In this document: positions 43,891-54,560 of the stretch, in pieces | How positions within the stretch are numbered: position 1 is the first letter of the stretch | How the letters are laid out: every line of letters starts with the position of its first letter | Assembly: GCA_025766275.1 (NCBI GenBank) | Contig: JAFKAC010000010.1 | Location: forward strand, 1 to 64,000 | DNA: 64,000 nt | Source: Lactarius indigo | Taxonomy: Eukaryota > Basidiomycota > Agaricomycetes > Russulales > Russulaceae | Direction: 5' to 3' | The notes under the pieces: generated by a model | What the model saw: only the letters and a program-made list of their open reading frames with translations | Database searches by the model: none | What the model was told of the DNA's origin: nothing | Position numbers and translations under genes: made by a program

Positions 43891-44630
43891 TAACTCTAAA
43901 GTGTCTAATATGGGTATTTGCTTGCCTATAGAGTTCGTCCAAACAGGCCCAAAGAGATGCATCGCAGAAGGCAACCTGCTGTTGAGCTGACTATTTCTTC
44001 CCAAGGCAAATTAGTGTAGATGAGGGAGAAGGGGTTGGAATGTCGATCTGGGGGTATTTGAGAGAAACGCAGGTGACCATAAGTCGAGCCAAATGGCATA
44101 ATCGATCACCCTATGTTGTGGTGTTGAGAACAAGAGATGTGAGTTGACGGTGTTGGATGTTGTCAGGAATGAAAAGCCATGGAGGAACGGACAACACCTC
44201 CGCCAGAGAGGTGCACCAACACGTCAACGGGCGTCAACCTGACTTCAACCTGTACGTCAGTTGTGCGGCATGAGGCGGCCCGATATAACTTACTGCCTAT
44301 TTTACACGTACAAGCCTCTCATGGCCTCCTTCTGTCTTCACCACATGAGTAGAATGCGAAGGTTGTATGTCTGGCAAAACATTCTATGCATCGGTGGGTG
44401 TAATCTCGGTGGAGACAATGATGTCTAACGCACTGGGGAAAGGCTGAGCCAGCCAATAATACGGTCCGCAAGTCATGGTAGGATGAACAGGTAAGCAAGT
44501 ACTCCTATCAACTCAGTGGGATTTTGTGCTGGAAAACCACTTTAGAGACGTTATGAATATATTGACGACAGAACCACAGGAACCATCATCGATCGAGGAC
44601 AGGATCAGATCAATCGTCAACTCGCTTCGC
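43891..44630. other. Non-coding stretch related to the hyp1 5' region
   Basis: No gene seen. Parts (44,010-44,220) match 55,830-56,090 and 54,880-55,100 in order (ctgggggtatt.gagagaaac.c..gtgac.a.aagtcgag...cgac.accctatgt), which is the region upstream of hyp1 and before the peroxiredoxin gene. Thus it is a duplicated intergenic segment at the border between modules B and C. Confidence 0.5.
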
Positions 44631-44634
44631 ATCA

Positions 44635-44725
44635 CACAAACACCCTGTCGTCGAATTCCAGAGGGGTAGGTCTGAGTCCGGAAAGACAAAAAGTGGAACA
44701 ATGGTGAGCCCTATTATTCACCGGA
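44635..44725 (+). pseudogene. Truncated GTPase paralogue with intact P-loop motif, fused to the F-box relic (copy C)
   Basis: Plus frame VEFQRGRSESGKTKSGTM: GRSESGKT fits the GxxxxGKT P-loop and aligns with GRANAGKT of the full genes. SPIIHRR follows, then the F-box relic starts. Same junction as at 30,960-31,065. Confidence 0.5.
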
Positions 44726-45535
44726 GATATTCTTGGACAATGGCGAAGGTGCCCGGCCTTCGACGCGGAGCTGCTTGCCGCCGGGCCGGGTACGCTCACG
44801 CATCTCACGCAACTCCGTGATACACTCCCCTATGCGTTCTTCGACGAATTTCTCGCCGCGCTCATGCGTGCGCATCTTGCTCACCTCCCGCTGCCCCATT
44901 TCGTTGCGTTGGCTTGCCCCGCGCAGCGCTGGATGTGCCCGCCACCGCCGCGCCGCGCCTTGTCGTGCTCGATAGCAGCCCCGACCTCGTGGTTGCGCTC
45001 ACTCCTGGCCATCCACTGCGCTGCGCAACGCTACGCATCACCAGTACACTGTACGATGGCTTGCGCCCCGCGGCGCTTTTCGGCACGCTCGGAGGTGCAC
45101 TGAAGGATCCCGTACTTGTGCTTGTGCCCGATGTGGACATGCGCACGTGCGGGCGGTTATTGGGCGCGCCGGGAAATACCGGCGCGGCGCTCGAGCCGCT
45201 CGAGCGGAGTCTCGATGGCACCAGATGAAGTGCGCGTCTGCTGCCCCCCTTGGCTCTTTCTCTGACTGTCTGACTGAGCAGTACTAGGTCTCACTGCAAG
45301 CGCTGTACAAGCAGGTCGGATCGCCATTGCCGAACTTCCAGGCGCTTCGTACCCCCCCCCCCCCCCCCTACAGGCTACACTGGCGACTGAAGCTGCCAAG
45401 GGGGAGGAAGGTTCGTCGCGTCTCGCGCTGTGGACACGATCTCCACTGGTATCGGTATTACTTTGCGTCGTCTTTCTATCGGGGGCACATTGGGAACTCG
45501 AGCAGGGTGGAATTGGTCCGCGTGAAGTGAACTCA
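44726..45535 (+). pseudogene. F-box/leucine-rich type gene relic, copy C
   Basis: Pieces FDAELLAAGPGTLTHLTQLR, FDEFLAALMRAHLAHLPLPH, then a shift, then PAAPRLVVLD-like VPATAAPRLVVLDSSPDLVV, LRITSTLYDGLRPAALFGTL and LVPDVDMRTCGRLLGAPGNT, to 45,228. A further exon (about 45,290-45,530: QVGSPLPNFQALRT) is interrupted by a 17-base C run. Shifts relative to copy B, and no upstream F-box, indicate a pseudogene. Confidence 0.5.
45352..45368 (+). repeat. Homopolymer of 17 C
   Basis: A run of seventeen C inside the last exon of the F-box relic, where copies A and B have a mixed (CCCTCCCCC-like) sequence. Either slippage in the pseudogene or a sequencing-prone site. Confidence 0.95.
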
Positions 45536-45939
45536 TGTATGCTCATTTTTCTTCTCATTTTATTGGATGCTTTCTTTGCGCACATCTCTCTCATTCAATC
45601 GCCACACTTGACCTTTTTTCTATGGAGAAGGGTTCGGGTCCTCCATCAAGACGGCTACCCTCCTTTTCTTTGATCCTGCACGATTGCTGCCCGATATCTT
45701 CACATTATAGCTGTCTATAGTTCCGTCATAAAGCTCATATGGATCACGTTACTCCCATCATGTACATAACACACGATATGTACTCAGCAACTCATAAATT
45801 CGTCGAAACCGTCCCGAAGCGCGCGTACTGCCCCTCTTCTGTTCGACAATAGTGACCAAGTCCAGTATGATCGAATTCACGACAAGGTCTTGTGGCGAGT
45901 AGGTATCAGAAAATGACACATACACACATACCGATGTTT

Positions 45940-46560
45940 CCTACGATGGTGGGAGATAGATCAGATGATTGAGACGTTGCTGTATTGCACCGAAAATAAT
46001 GTTTACCCAACCTGATCGACCTGGCCGCAGTCCATCGGAATCGGTTAGAACAGTGACAACGGATACGGCTGATATAATGCGACAGTCTGCGCCTCTGCTC
46101 GGCCCATATACCATGTAAAAGCGGAGGAGTGAGCTGGTACCGGGTCGGGGAGCGGGAGCGTAGCGTCATGGTCATGGGGCGGAGGAGCTTCAGACAGGTA
46201 TATGGATTCTTGCGCGGCACCGAGAATTCGAGAGAGAAGGGATGCAGTGGCATGGAGATGGAAGGCACGTACCAATCTTGTTAAGCCCGAGCCGAACCGT
46301 TTTCCCACCACCTCGTGCCCACGCACGTCCTCCTTGACTGGCCAGTTGCGGCGGACCGTGCGCGCGTCAAGCACGAGCAATACGGTGGCGAGCTTGTGGA
46401 TGTAGAGCTGCTACTACAACTGCTCCTTCATCTTGCCGCTCCTGGCAGGTGCCAACTCCGACGCAGCAGATAGGATGTCGCGCATGGAGGGGAAAGCCGC
46501 TAGCTACACGAGCGACAAGAGTCTGGGCTTGACGTCGTCGCGTCTTGGTGACGCGGGTTA
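45940..46560 (-). pseudogene. hyp1, copy C
   Basis: Minus pieces in order: GFPSMRDILSAASELAPARS (about 46,495-46,440), HKLATVLLVLDARTVRRNWP (about 46,405-46,345), ASLLSRILGAAQESIYLSEA (about 46,240-46,190) and FTWYMGRAEAQTVALYQPYP (about 46,120-46,060). Same layout as copies A and B; divergent from GTPase gene C. Frames are joined by intron-like gaps, so it could be a real gene, but TAG after the first piece suggests decay. Confidence 0.4.
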
Positions 46561-47149
46561 CGCCGCGGAGACTGGGAAGAACTGATCAGTAGTTAGGTCA
46601 GTAAGTAAGATAGAGAGGATGATGCTCTCTTTGCATGGCTGACCCAGAGGTCGGTAGGCGGGCACCTGGGTCCTTTTTCGAGTTCTGAGCCAGACCGATG
46701 TCCTAAGCGAAGATAATTGGGTACTCACTTCATTTGAGGGGTAGGCTTATTTTGTCTTTTAAAGCTTTGCGTGGGTTATTGAGGCGGTTACAAGGTCGAT
46801 TGAGGGAGGTATTGTCGAGCTGACTGTGTCTGATGAATTAGTGTGAACGAAAGTAATGAAAAACTTTTGATATTAAAAAGGAACTCCAACGACCATAAGT
46901 CAATCCAATCGGCGTGGTCTCGTCGGAGGGTTGACCGTTCCAGCAGGTTGTCGGGTCGTCATAGACGAGAAAGTGGGAATAGAACGGCGGGCGCTTCTTG
47001 AGTGCACTGGGTTCACACGTGCGTGTCTCTCACGGCTTTTTTGTGTCTGTCTGTTGACTTCCATCCGTCGCTCCTACATCCACCTTTGCTTCATCAGAGC
47101 TCATCACACCGCACCCAAGCTTAGAAAACCAAATTCCATATATCTTGGG

Positions 47150-50100
47150 ATGGAATCGAATTCGCGATCTGTAACTGATATGGACGATCAAGCTCAGTTA
47201 GTCGAACAGCTTCCTTTTAAGCATAGGCTGACCGGTTCACGTACAGATATGTTAATTTGAAAGGTATATAGGTCTCACCATTTCTCCTGCAGTTCCTGAG
47301 TAGAATTGATGTTTGCATAGAAATATCTGTCGATTTTATTGAGACACGTCCTACATCCGACCTCGAGCTCGTTTTCAAGGACAATGCCGGTGTCAAATAC
47401 AAGTCTAACAAATTCAAGAACGGAGTCCCTATTCTTTGGGAACCTGAAATGTCTGTCGTATTTTCCCTCACCATTGAATATTAATTTTCTTCGCACAGCC
47501 ATGTTAGGACCCACACCAGTGCAACGTTGATCATCCAGCGAGCGCTTTTCAAAAAAAGGGTTGCTGAGATTTCGGTTGAGTTTGAGCCATACCTCGGAGA
47601 CTCCAAGGTTGCCCGTCTGGAAGGTGGGGGATCTCTTTCTCCTAGTACAGTCCACCTCACGCTAAGAGGCTTCACAGATAGCAACCGTCGTGTTACCGTA
47701 ACATTTGTGTACGGGAAACCTAAACCTGTGGGTCTTTGGTTGTTCTCTGGTACCAGCAAGCCGTTGAATTCCTCCTATAGGTGGCAGGTGCCACTCGGGT
47801 TCTTGGCCCTCGGCACACCTTCTCAAACACTGTCATCCGACAACATCGTCGTCAAATTCCAGAAATCCAGTTCCGAGTACTTATTATAGGAAGGGCAAAT
47901 GCGGGGAAAACATCGATTCTGCAGAGAATATGTGAAACTACAGAGAGCCCTGTCATTCATAGAGGAAGGGAGGAGGTACGTAGTCCAACCATTTCGTCTG
48001 TGAATGTGACCTCACTTCCGATCAGGTCAGACTCGACCCGTCCATGGACGTTAGTGATAATAGTATTACCTCTCTTCTTTGCCTCTAAACATGGAGTTAG
48101 CGAGGCGAGCACACGATCGACGACGAACTCGTGTTCTCTAATAATAAGGGCTACATTTTCCATGACTCTCGCGGTATTGAGTCTGGTAGCGAAGACGAAC
48201 TCCGGATTTTGCAGGGATTTATTCGACGCAAGTGTGGAGAAGGGCGACTGCGAGACAGATTACATGCGATATGGTTTGGACTTTCGAGTGCTCACGGCTA
48301 CGCCAGCTGACGATCATATTATTTGGAGGTACTGTGTCCCAATGGACAACCAACGACCACAGCTCGATCTGAGGTTTGTCAAGGACATCTGTCCTGATGG
48401 GAATGGTGCGTCATCACGGACGTTCGTGACTGTATTAACAAAATCATTTTCAGTGCCTGTCGTTGTCGTGTTTACAAAATATGATCAATTCCTACGAAAT
48501 GTCCAAATTCATGTGGAGGATTTCGGAAGCCCAGATGACAACGTGTCTGATGTAGCAGAAGAACAATTTGAAGAGCACTACTTGCGTGCACTTGATGATG
48601 GTGTTAGATTCGTGAGATTAGAAAGTGGGTTGAAAGGCAAATATGGAGTTAGTGCTAACGGTTTTGGGCAGAAATGCACAAGCAAAGTATGGGCTGCGAT
48701 AAGCTTATTGAGACGACAGCTGCAGCATTGAATGACGACATCGTCGGATTGATGCTTTTGGCAGTGCAAAGGGGCAACTTAGGATTGAGTATTAAACTAG
48801 CTTTGGAGCGGTGAGTGCGCCAATCGAAAGAGAAAAGTGAGCGTCGATGATAACAAGCGTTGCAGTGTCCGTTCGCATATTAATAGCACCGAGGTCGAAT
48901 ATATAATTCGGGAATGTCTTAGGTCGTTTCCACGTATCTGGGTACGTATTAACAGTATTAAATTGTGGTAAAGGATTCATGATCCTCGATGCCGCTTAAC
49001 TACTAGTTGGTGAGTGTCAGCCCTTACTCACATTTCGGGCCTGCTGACGATGGCTGTCCTCGTCTGTCCAGAGAGTGAGTGGCTCTTGTGTGTCGCTGTG
49101 ATTCGAGCCTGCTGACGATGGCTATCCTCGTCTGTCCAGGATGTGAGTGGTTGCTGTGGCTCGCTGTGTTTCGAGCCTGCTGACGATGACTGTCCTCGTC
49201 TGTCCAGTTGGTGAGTGGCTGCTATGTGTTGCTGTGTTTCGAGCTTGCTGACGATGGCTGTCCTCGTCTGTCCAGGATGTGAGTGGCTGCTGTGTGTCGC
49301 TGTGTTTCGAGCTTGCTGACGATGGCTGTCCTCGTCTGTCCAGAGAGTGAGTGGCTGCTGTGTGTTGCTGTGTTTCGAGCCTGCTGATGATGGGTGTCCT
49401 CGTCTGTCCAGGAAGTGAGTGGCTGCTGTGTGTCGCTGTGTTTCGAGCCTGCTGACGATGGCTGTCCTCGTCTGTCCAGGAAGTGAGTGGCTGCTGTGTG
49501 TCGCTGTTTCGAGCCTGCTGACGATGGCTGTCCTCGTCTGTCCAGAGAGTGAGTGGCTGCTGTGTGTCGCTGTATTTCGAGCCTGCTGACGATGGCTGTC
49601 CTCGTCTGTCCAGGATGTGAGTGGCTGCTGTGTGTCGCTGTGTTTCGAGCTTGCTGACGATGGCTGTCCTCGTCTGTCCAGAGAGTGAGTGGCTGCTATG
49701 TGTCGCTGTGTTTCGAGCTTGCTGACGATGGCTGTCCTCGTCTGTCCAGTTCGTGAGTAGCTGCTGTGTGTCGCTGTGTTTCGAGCCTGCTGATGATGGC
49801 TGTCCTCGTCTGTCCAGGATGTGAGTGGTTGCTGTGGCTCGCTGTGTTTTGAGCCTGCTGACGATGACTGTCCTCGTCTGTCCAGGATGTGAGTGGCTGC
49901 TGTGTGTCGCTGTGTTTCGAGCTTGCTGACGATGGCTGTCCTCATCTGTCCAGGAAGTGAGTGGCTGCTGTGTGTCGCTGTGTTTCGAGCCTGCTGACGA
50001 TGGCTGTCCTCGTCTGTCCAGTTGGTGAGTGGCTGCTGTGTGTCGCTGTGTTTCGAGCTTGCTGACGATGGCTGTCCTCGTCTTTCCAGTTCGTGAGTGG

Positions 50101-52529
50101 CTGCTGTGTGTTGCTGTGTTTCGAGCTTGCTGACGATGGCTGTCCTCGTCTGTCCAGTTGGTGAGTGGCTGCTGTGTGTCGCTGTGTTTCGAGCTTGCTG
50201 ACGATGGCTGTCCTCGTCTGTCCAGTTCGTGAGTAGCTGCTGTGTGTCGCTGTGTTTCGAGCCTGCTGACGATGGCTGTCCTCGTCTGTCCAGAGAGTGA
50301 GTGGCTGCTGTGTGTCGCTGTGTTTCGAGCCTGCTGATGATGGGTGTCCTCGTCTGTCCAGGAAGTGAGTGGCTGCTGTGTGTCGCTGTATTTCGAGCCT
50401 GCTGACGATGGCTGTCCTCGTCTTTCCAGGAAGTGAGTGGCTGCTGTGTGTCGCTGTGTTTCGAGCCTGCTGACGATGGCTGTCCTCGTCTGTCCAGTTC
50501 GTGAGTGGCTGCTGTGTGTCGCTGTGTTTCGAGCTTGCTGATGATGGCTGTCCTCGTCTTTCCAGTTGGTGAGTGGCTGCTGTGTGTCGCTGTGTTTCGA
50601 GCCTGCTGACGATGGCTGTCCTCGTCTGTCCAGAGAGTGAGTGGCTGCTGTGTGTTGCTGTGTTTCGAGCCTGCTGATGATGGGTGTCCTCGTCTGTCCA
50701 GGAAGTGAGTGGCTGCTGTGTGTCGCTGTGTTTCGAGCTTGCTGACGATGGCTGTCCTCGTCTTTCCAGGATGTGAGTGGCTGCTGTGTGTCGCTGTGTT
50801 TCGAGCTTGCTGACGATGGCTGTCCTCGTCTGTCCAGTTGGTGAGTGGCTGCTGTGTGTCGCTGTGTTTCGAGCTTGCTGATGATGGCTGTCCTCGTCTG
50901 TCCAGAGAGTGAGTGGCTCTTGTGTGTCGCTGTGATTCGAGCCTGCTGACGATGGCTGTCCTCGTCTGTCCAGGAAGTGAGTGGCTGCTGTGTGTCGCTG
51001 TGTTTCGAGCTTGCTGACGATGGCTGTCCTCGTCTGTCCAGGATGTGAGTGGTTGCTGTGGCTCGCTGTGTTTTGAGCCTGCTGACGATGGCTGTCCTCG
51101 TCTGTCCAGGAAGTGAGTGGCTGCTGTGTGTCGCTGTGTTTCGAGCCTGCTGACGATGGCTGTCCTCGTCTGTCCAGTTCGTGAGTGGCTGCTGTGTGTC
51201 GCTGTGTTTCGAGCTTGCTGATGATGGCTGTCCTCGTCTTTCCAGTTCGTGAGTGGCTGCTGTGTGTCGCTGTGTTTCGAGCCTGCTGACGATGGCTGTC
51301 CTCGTCTGTCCAGAGAGTGAGTGGCTGCTGTGTGTTGCTGTGTTTCGAGCCTGCTGATGATGGGTGTCCTCGTCTGTCCAGGAAGTGAGTGGCTGCTGTG
51401 TGTCGCTGTGTTTCGAGCCTGCTGACGATGGCTGTCCTCGTCTTTCCAGGATGTGAGTGGCTGCTGTGTGTCGCTGTGTTTCGAGCCTGCTGACGATGGC
51501 TGTCCTCGTCTGTCCAGTTGGTGAGTGGCTGCTGTGTGTCGCTGTGTTTCGAGCTTGCTGATGATGGCTGTCCTCGTCTGTCCAGTTGGTGAGTGGCTGC
51601 TGTGTGTCGCTGTGTTTCGAGCCTGCTGACGATGGCTGTCCTCGTCTGTCCAGGATGTGAGTGGTTGCTGTGGCTCGCTGTGTTTTGAGCCTGCTGACGA
51701 TGACTGTCCTCGTCTGTCCAGGTGGTGAGTGGCTGCTGTGTGTCGCTGTGTTTCGAGCCTGCTGACGATGGCTGTCCTCGTCTGTCCAGAGAGTGAGTGG
51801 CTGTCATATGTCGCTGTGTATCGCACCTGCTGATGGCTCTCGCCCTCGGATCCTCAGGATGTGAGTTTCTGTTGGCCTTTCCGCATCTTTTGCATGTTGA
51901 TCATCCCTGTCTTTGACTCTGCCATTGATCGTACTTGTCCCTGATCAACTAGCGCGTGCGTGCATGCTCCCCATTCTAGTCTGCTAATGCCATTCACCTT
52001 TGGTTCTCCAGGTTGTATGTGCTCTTTGTATGCTCCCCCAACCAAAAAATCTCACAGGTCCGTCAGGTTGTGTTCATGATGTCACTTCCCGCCATTCAAA
52101 ATGTATTCTCTTTCTATGACACCCATCTACCCCTAGCTTATTATGATTTTTATCTTTTTAGCTTACTGCCACCGGTCTTGCCGTTGATTATCATTTTATC
52201 CTTGGTATTTCACGTTATTATCTTTAGCGCCTATTTAACCTTTTGTCAAAGCGGTTATCATCATCTTGAAGCATGCGACTTTCCTATCTCTCTCAAGCAA
52301 ATCAACTGAATCAGCTTTAACCGGTGCGAACGCTGAATATTGCAAGGCCAATATTGACCTGAAGATTCGACAACACCTTACTGCACCTTCTCAAGAGCAT
52401 TCCGACGAGTCATTTGTGGCCTTTATTATGGCCACTGATTTGGTTCGTTTGTTCTTATATTTGTTAAGATAATACCCAGTCAACCCTTTAGTACAGTCTC
52501 AGTCTTCGGTCGAAACCACATTTACGTAG
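47150..52529 (+). CDS. C2-like + P-loop GTPase gene, copy C, with single-codon exon array
   Basis: ATG at 47,150 (MESNSRSVTDMDDQAQLVEQ). A C2-like part is built from RIDVCIEISVDFIETRPTSD, a 48-bp intron, and TLIIQRALFKKRVAEIS with VEFEPYLGDSKV. GTPase motifs: G1 VLIIGRANAGKTSILQRI (about 47,874-47,925), G3 IFHDSRGIESG (about 48,155-48,185), G4 FTKYDQF (about 48,470-48,490), with four short introns of correct ends. The next exons read TTAAALNDDIVGLMLLAVQR and RSHINSTEVEYIIRECLRSF, ending PRIW in phase 0. Then come 43 triplets of the array, two more triplets, and phase-0 exons MMSLPAIQN, LTATGLAVDYHFIL, VIIILKHATFLSLSSKS and ...FIMATDL; stop at 52,527-52,529. The N-terminal junction near 47,240 is unresolved. 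Role unknown. Confidence 0.8.
49007..51860 (+). repeat. Array C: 43 single-codon triplets in near-identical 68-bp intron units
   Basis: Triplets sit at exact 68-base steps (for example 49,072; 49,140; 49,208; 49,276), with one unit 4 bases short (about 49,500-49,545). Every unit starts GTGAGT, has TGCTGAC or TGCTGAT at the branch position and ends CTGTCCAG or CTTTCCAG. Triplets: GAT 10, AGA 9, GAA 9, TTG 8, TTC 6, GTG 1, so only Asp, Arg, Glu, Leu, Phe and one Val. The first residues read L R D L D R E E R D R F. Units elsewhere vary at only a few positions (C/T at TGTCGC, CCTGC/CTTGC, GAT/GAC). A 7-unit block is repeated 680 bp apart. Confidence 0.93.
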
Positions 52530-52774
52530 ATGAGATCATTGGTCTTCATACTGGGGTCGGAGGAACACCGCAAGGAAAGGTAAATAGATGTATGTATTAT
52601 CAAATGGTCCATGCATCATGTACTAGTAGTTGGACCATGTATGATGTGTACGATGAAACTTGATATCCCAGACTGTATTTTTCCCCATTCATTTGTCCGC
52701 TCGCCATTTAACCTGTCCCCCCCTCTATAGCTCCTGCTATTACTAGTCCATGTGACTATTATGGGTGCACATGT

Positions 52775-53285
52775 CTAGGCGGTCAAAGAGGTTGGTACAG
52801 ACACAGAACACACAGTGGTGGTGGGAGGTGCGCCGCTGGCTGCACCCATGTGGAAGGGCTTCTCGAACCCGTGGTCGAGCCTGGATACCCTTTTTGGGTC
52901 AGCACCAGGAGGCCGTGTGAGATGCACCGCACCGGATTGTGCGATTTCCCCGAAGCTCTGTCCTTGGAGTGTCTTGTCAGAGGTGTGGGGTAGGAGAAAG
53001 GACAGGAGAAGGGAGGCCAATTGGCATGTGTCTAATTGGGCATGTCGAAGTCTATCTCGTCAGTGGACAGGATGTTCATGAGTGCCATGGGTAGGAATGT
53101 ATATGGGGTTTTGTTCACCCCCTCGCAGATCAGCTTGAGTGGGTGGCGCTGTGAGAAACTGGCCTTCCTCGTCTTCTCTGCGTGTACTCAAGAGCTAGTG
53201 CGTGCGCTGTAGACATGTGGTTCCATCATTTGGTTTGGGGTCGCTAATGAAGAGACCATGATGGTGGTGATGTTATCGAGAAAGC
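52775..53285 (-). pseudogene. hyp2, copy C
   Basis: Minus pieces: TPNQMMEPHVYSARTSS then a stop, HAEKTRKASFSQRHPLKLIC, FLPMALMNILSTDEIDFDMP (about 53,110-53,045), and further on SFGEIAQSGAVHLTRPPGAD with DHGFEKPFHMG (about 52,960-52,850). Copies A and B share the same order. Convergent with GTPase gene C. The in-frame stop in the first piece argues against function of this copy. Family unknown. Confidence 0.45.
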
Positions 53286-53489
53286 AGACTCTTAAATGGG
53301 ACCTTCGTGTTCAGACCGAGGGTTGGACGAGCGGGGTGCATCAGAGTTAGTTAGTGTCATGTGAGGCACTGGCACGTTGAGTAGAATGTGGGTACTATGG
53401 GTCTGGCCCAGAAGTTCCCTGCATCAGTGGATGCATTCTGGGTAGAGATGACGATATCTCAAGCAGTGAGACCATGTACATGAAACTAC

Positions 53490-54560
53490 CCAATCATAAT
53501 ACAACTTGCTGTTGCCGAAGATGTGGGCGCTTCTCACTTGCGGTTTATCTGGCAACTGGGGCTGTCAAGGCAGCCGGGCCACGTCTTGCGCTGTGCACAC
53601 AAACACCTCTGGCTGCGACATGTTTTACTTCTCTCTCTATTTTGGATATTTTCTTTGCATGTATGTTTTATCTCTCATTTACAGTATTCACCACACTTGA
53701 ACTTTTTTTTCAAAGGGCGTGAATTTCCGATATGGCTGCCGTTGAGAGTCACACTCCTTTTTTTGTTGATACCTCACGATATGCTCACATTACTACGACT
53801 GTCTACAGTTTCGCCATAAAGTTCGTATGTATAACGTTACTCTCATCATGTACATAACTTATCAAACAACTCGCAAATTCATATTCATCTAAGCTCTCCC
53901 AAACATGAATCGCAGCGCACTTCACCTTTATTCTCAGGAACTGTCGCACCACTGGCCTACAGTCTTGCGATGGGTTGGTATTGGAAACAACACACGTATA
54001 CACACAAAGGTGTTCACAGTGATGGTGGGAGATAAACCACATCGAAAGAATAAAGCCTTTAGCATCCATCAGAGCCAGCCTGATATGCGTTCCAGCTGAA
54101 TTGCTACTAGCGTGGCTGGGCGCACGGAACAGGTGCAAGGAAACCATGTCACGCTACACGACGACCGCACTACCAGATACTACCAAACCTTGTAGCCTCA
54201 AGGCGACCATCTGCGCCCCAGCTCTATTCGAGAATTCGAGAGAGAAGGGGTATGGAGGCAGAAGGCACGTACCAATCTCGTTGTTGCACGACCATGAACC
54301 GAACCCTTGCCCTCCCCGGCTTCACATCACCATACTTCCTAGACCAACTGGTCGTGGCACCTAACCGAGTCATGCGCGTCAAGCACGAGCAATACAATGG
54401 CTGGCTTGTCGGAGACGTTGAGTAGCGTGAGGGTGTATAGAGGCTACAGCTCCGGCTGTTTCTTCGTCCTAGCCTTTCCTAGTAGATGCCTGCTCTGAAA
54501 TAGCAGATAGGATGTCGCACATAGTGGATAGTTACGTCAGCTACTCGCCATCATTACATC
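53490..54560 (-). pseudogene. Partial module copy D: F-box 3' end (plus) and hyp1 relic (minus)
   Basis: 53,540-53,730 matches 45,400-45,620 (end of the F-box relic and the following poly-T-containing spacer) in plus orientation. 54,560-54,230 on the minus strand has MCDILSA, then LTLLNVSDKPAIVLLVLDAH, matching hyp1. The stretch between has no recognised gene. This is a fourth, partial copy of the left half of the module, placed directly after module C. Confidence 0.45.

Noticed and set aside
49028..51826. 932- and 621-codon antisense ORFs over array C encoding a Ser/Thr/Gln/His-rich repeat protein
   Set aside because: Two antisense frames are open over long stretches because the 68-bp unit has no stop on that strand. 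In the diverged array B the antisense frames are broken into short pieces while sense splice signals are kept. The flanking exons show the real strand.
49007..51860. CRISPR-like array (constant repeats with variable pieces)
   Set aside because: The variable piece is 3 nt and drawn from six codons, the repeat is an intron with donor, branch site and acceptor, and the host is a fungus.
52266..52472. A separate small gene (KHATFLSLSSKSTES...) at the end of module C
   Set aside because: It starts inside a GT...AG-joined exon and is the C-terminal part of the GTPase gene, in phase with the previous exon through a 47-bp intron.
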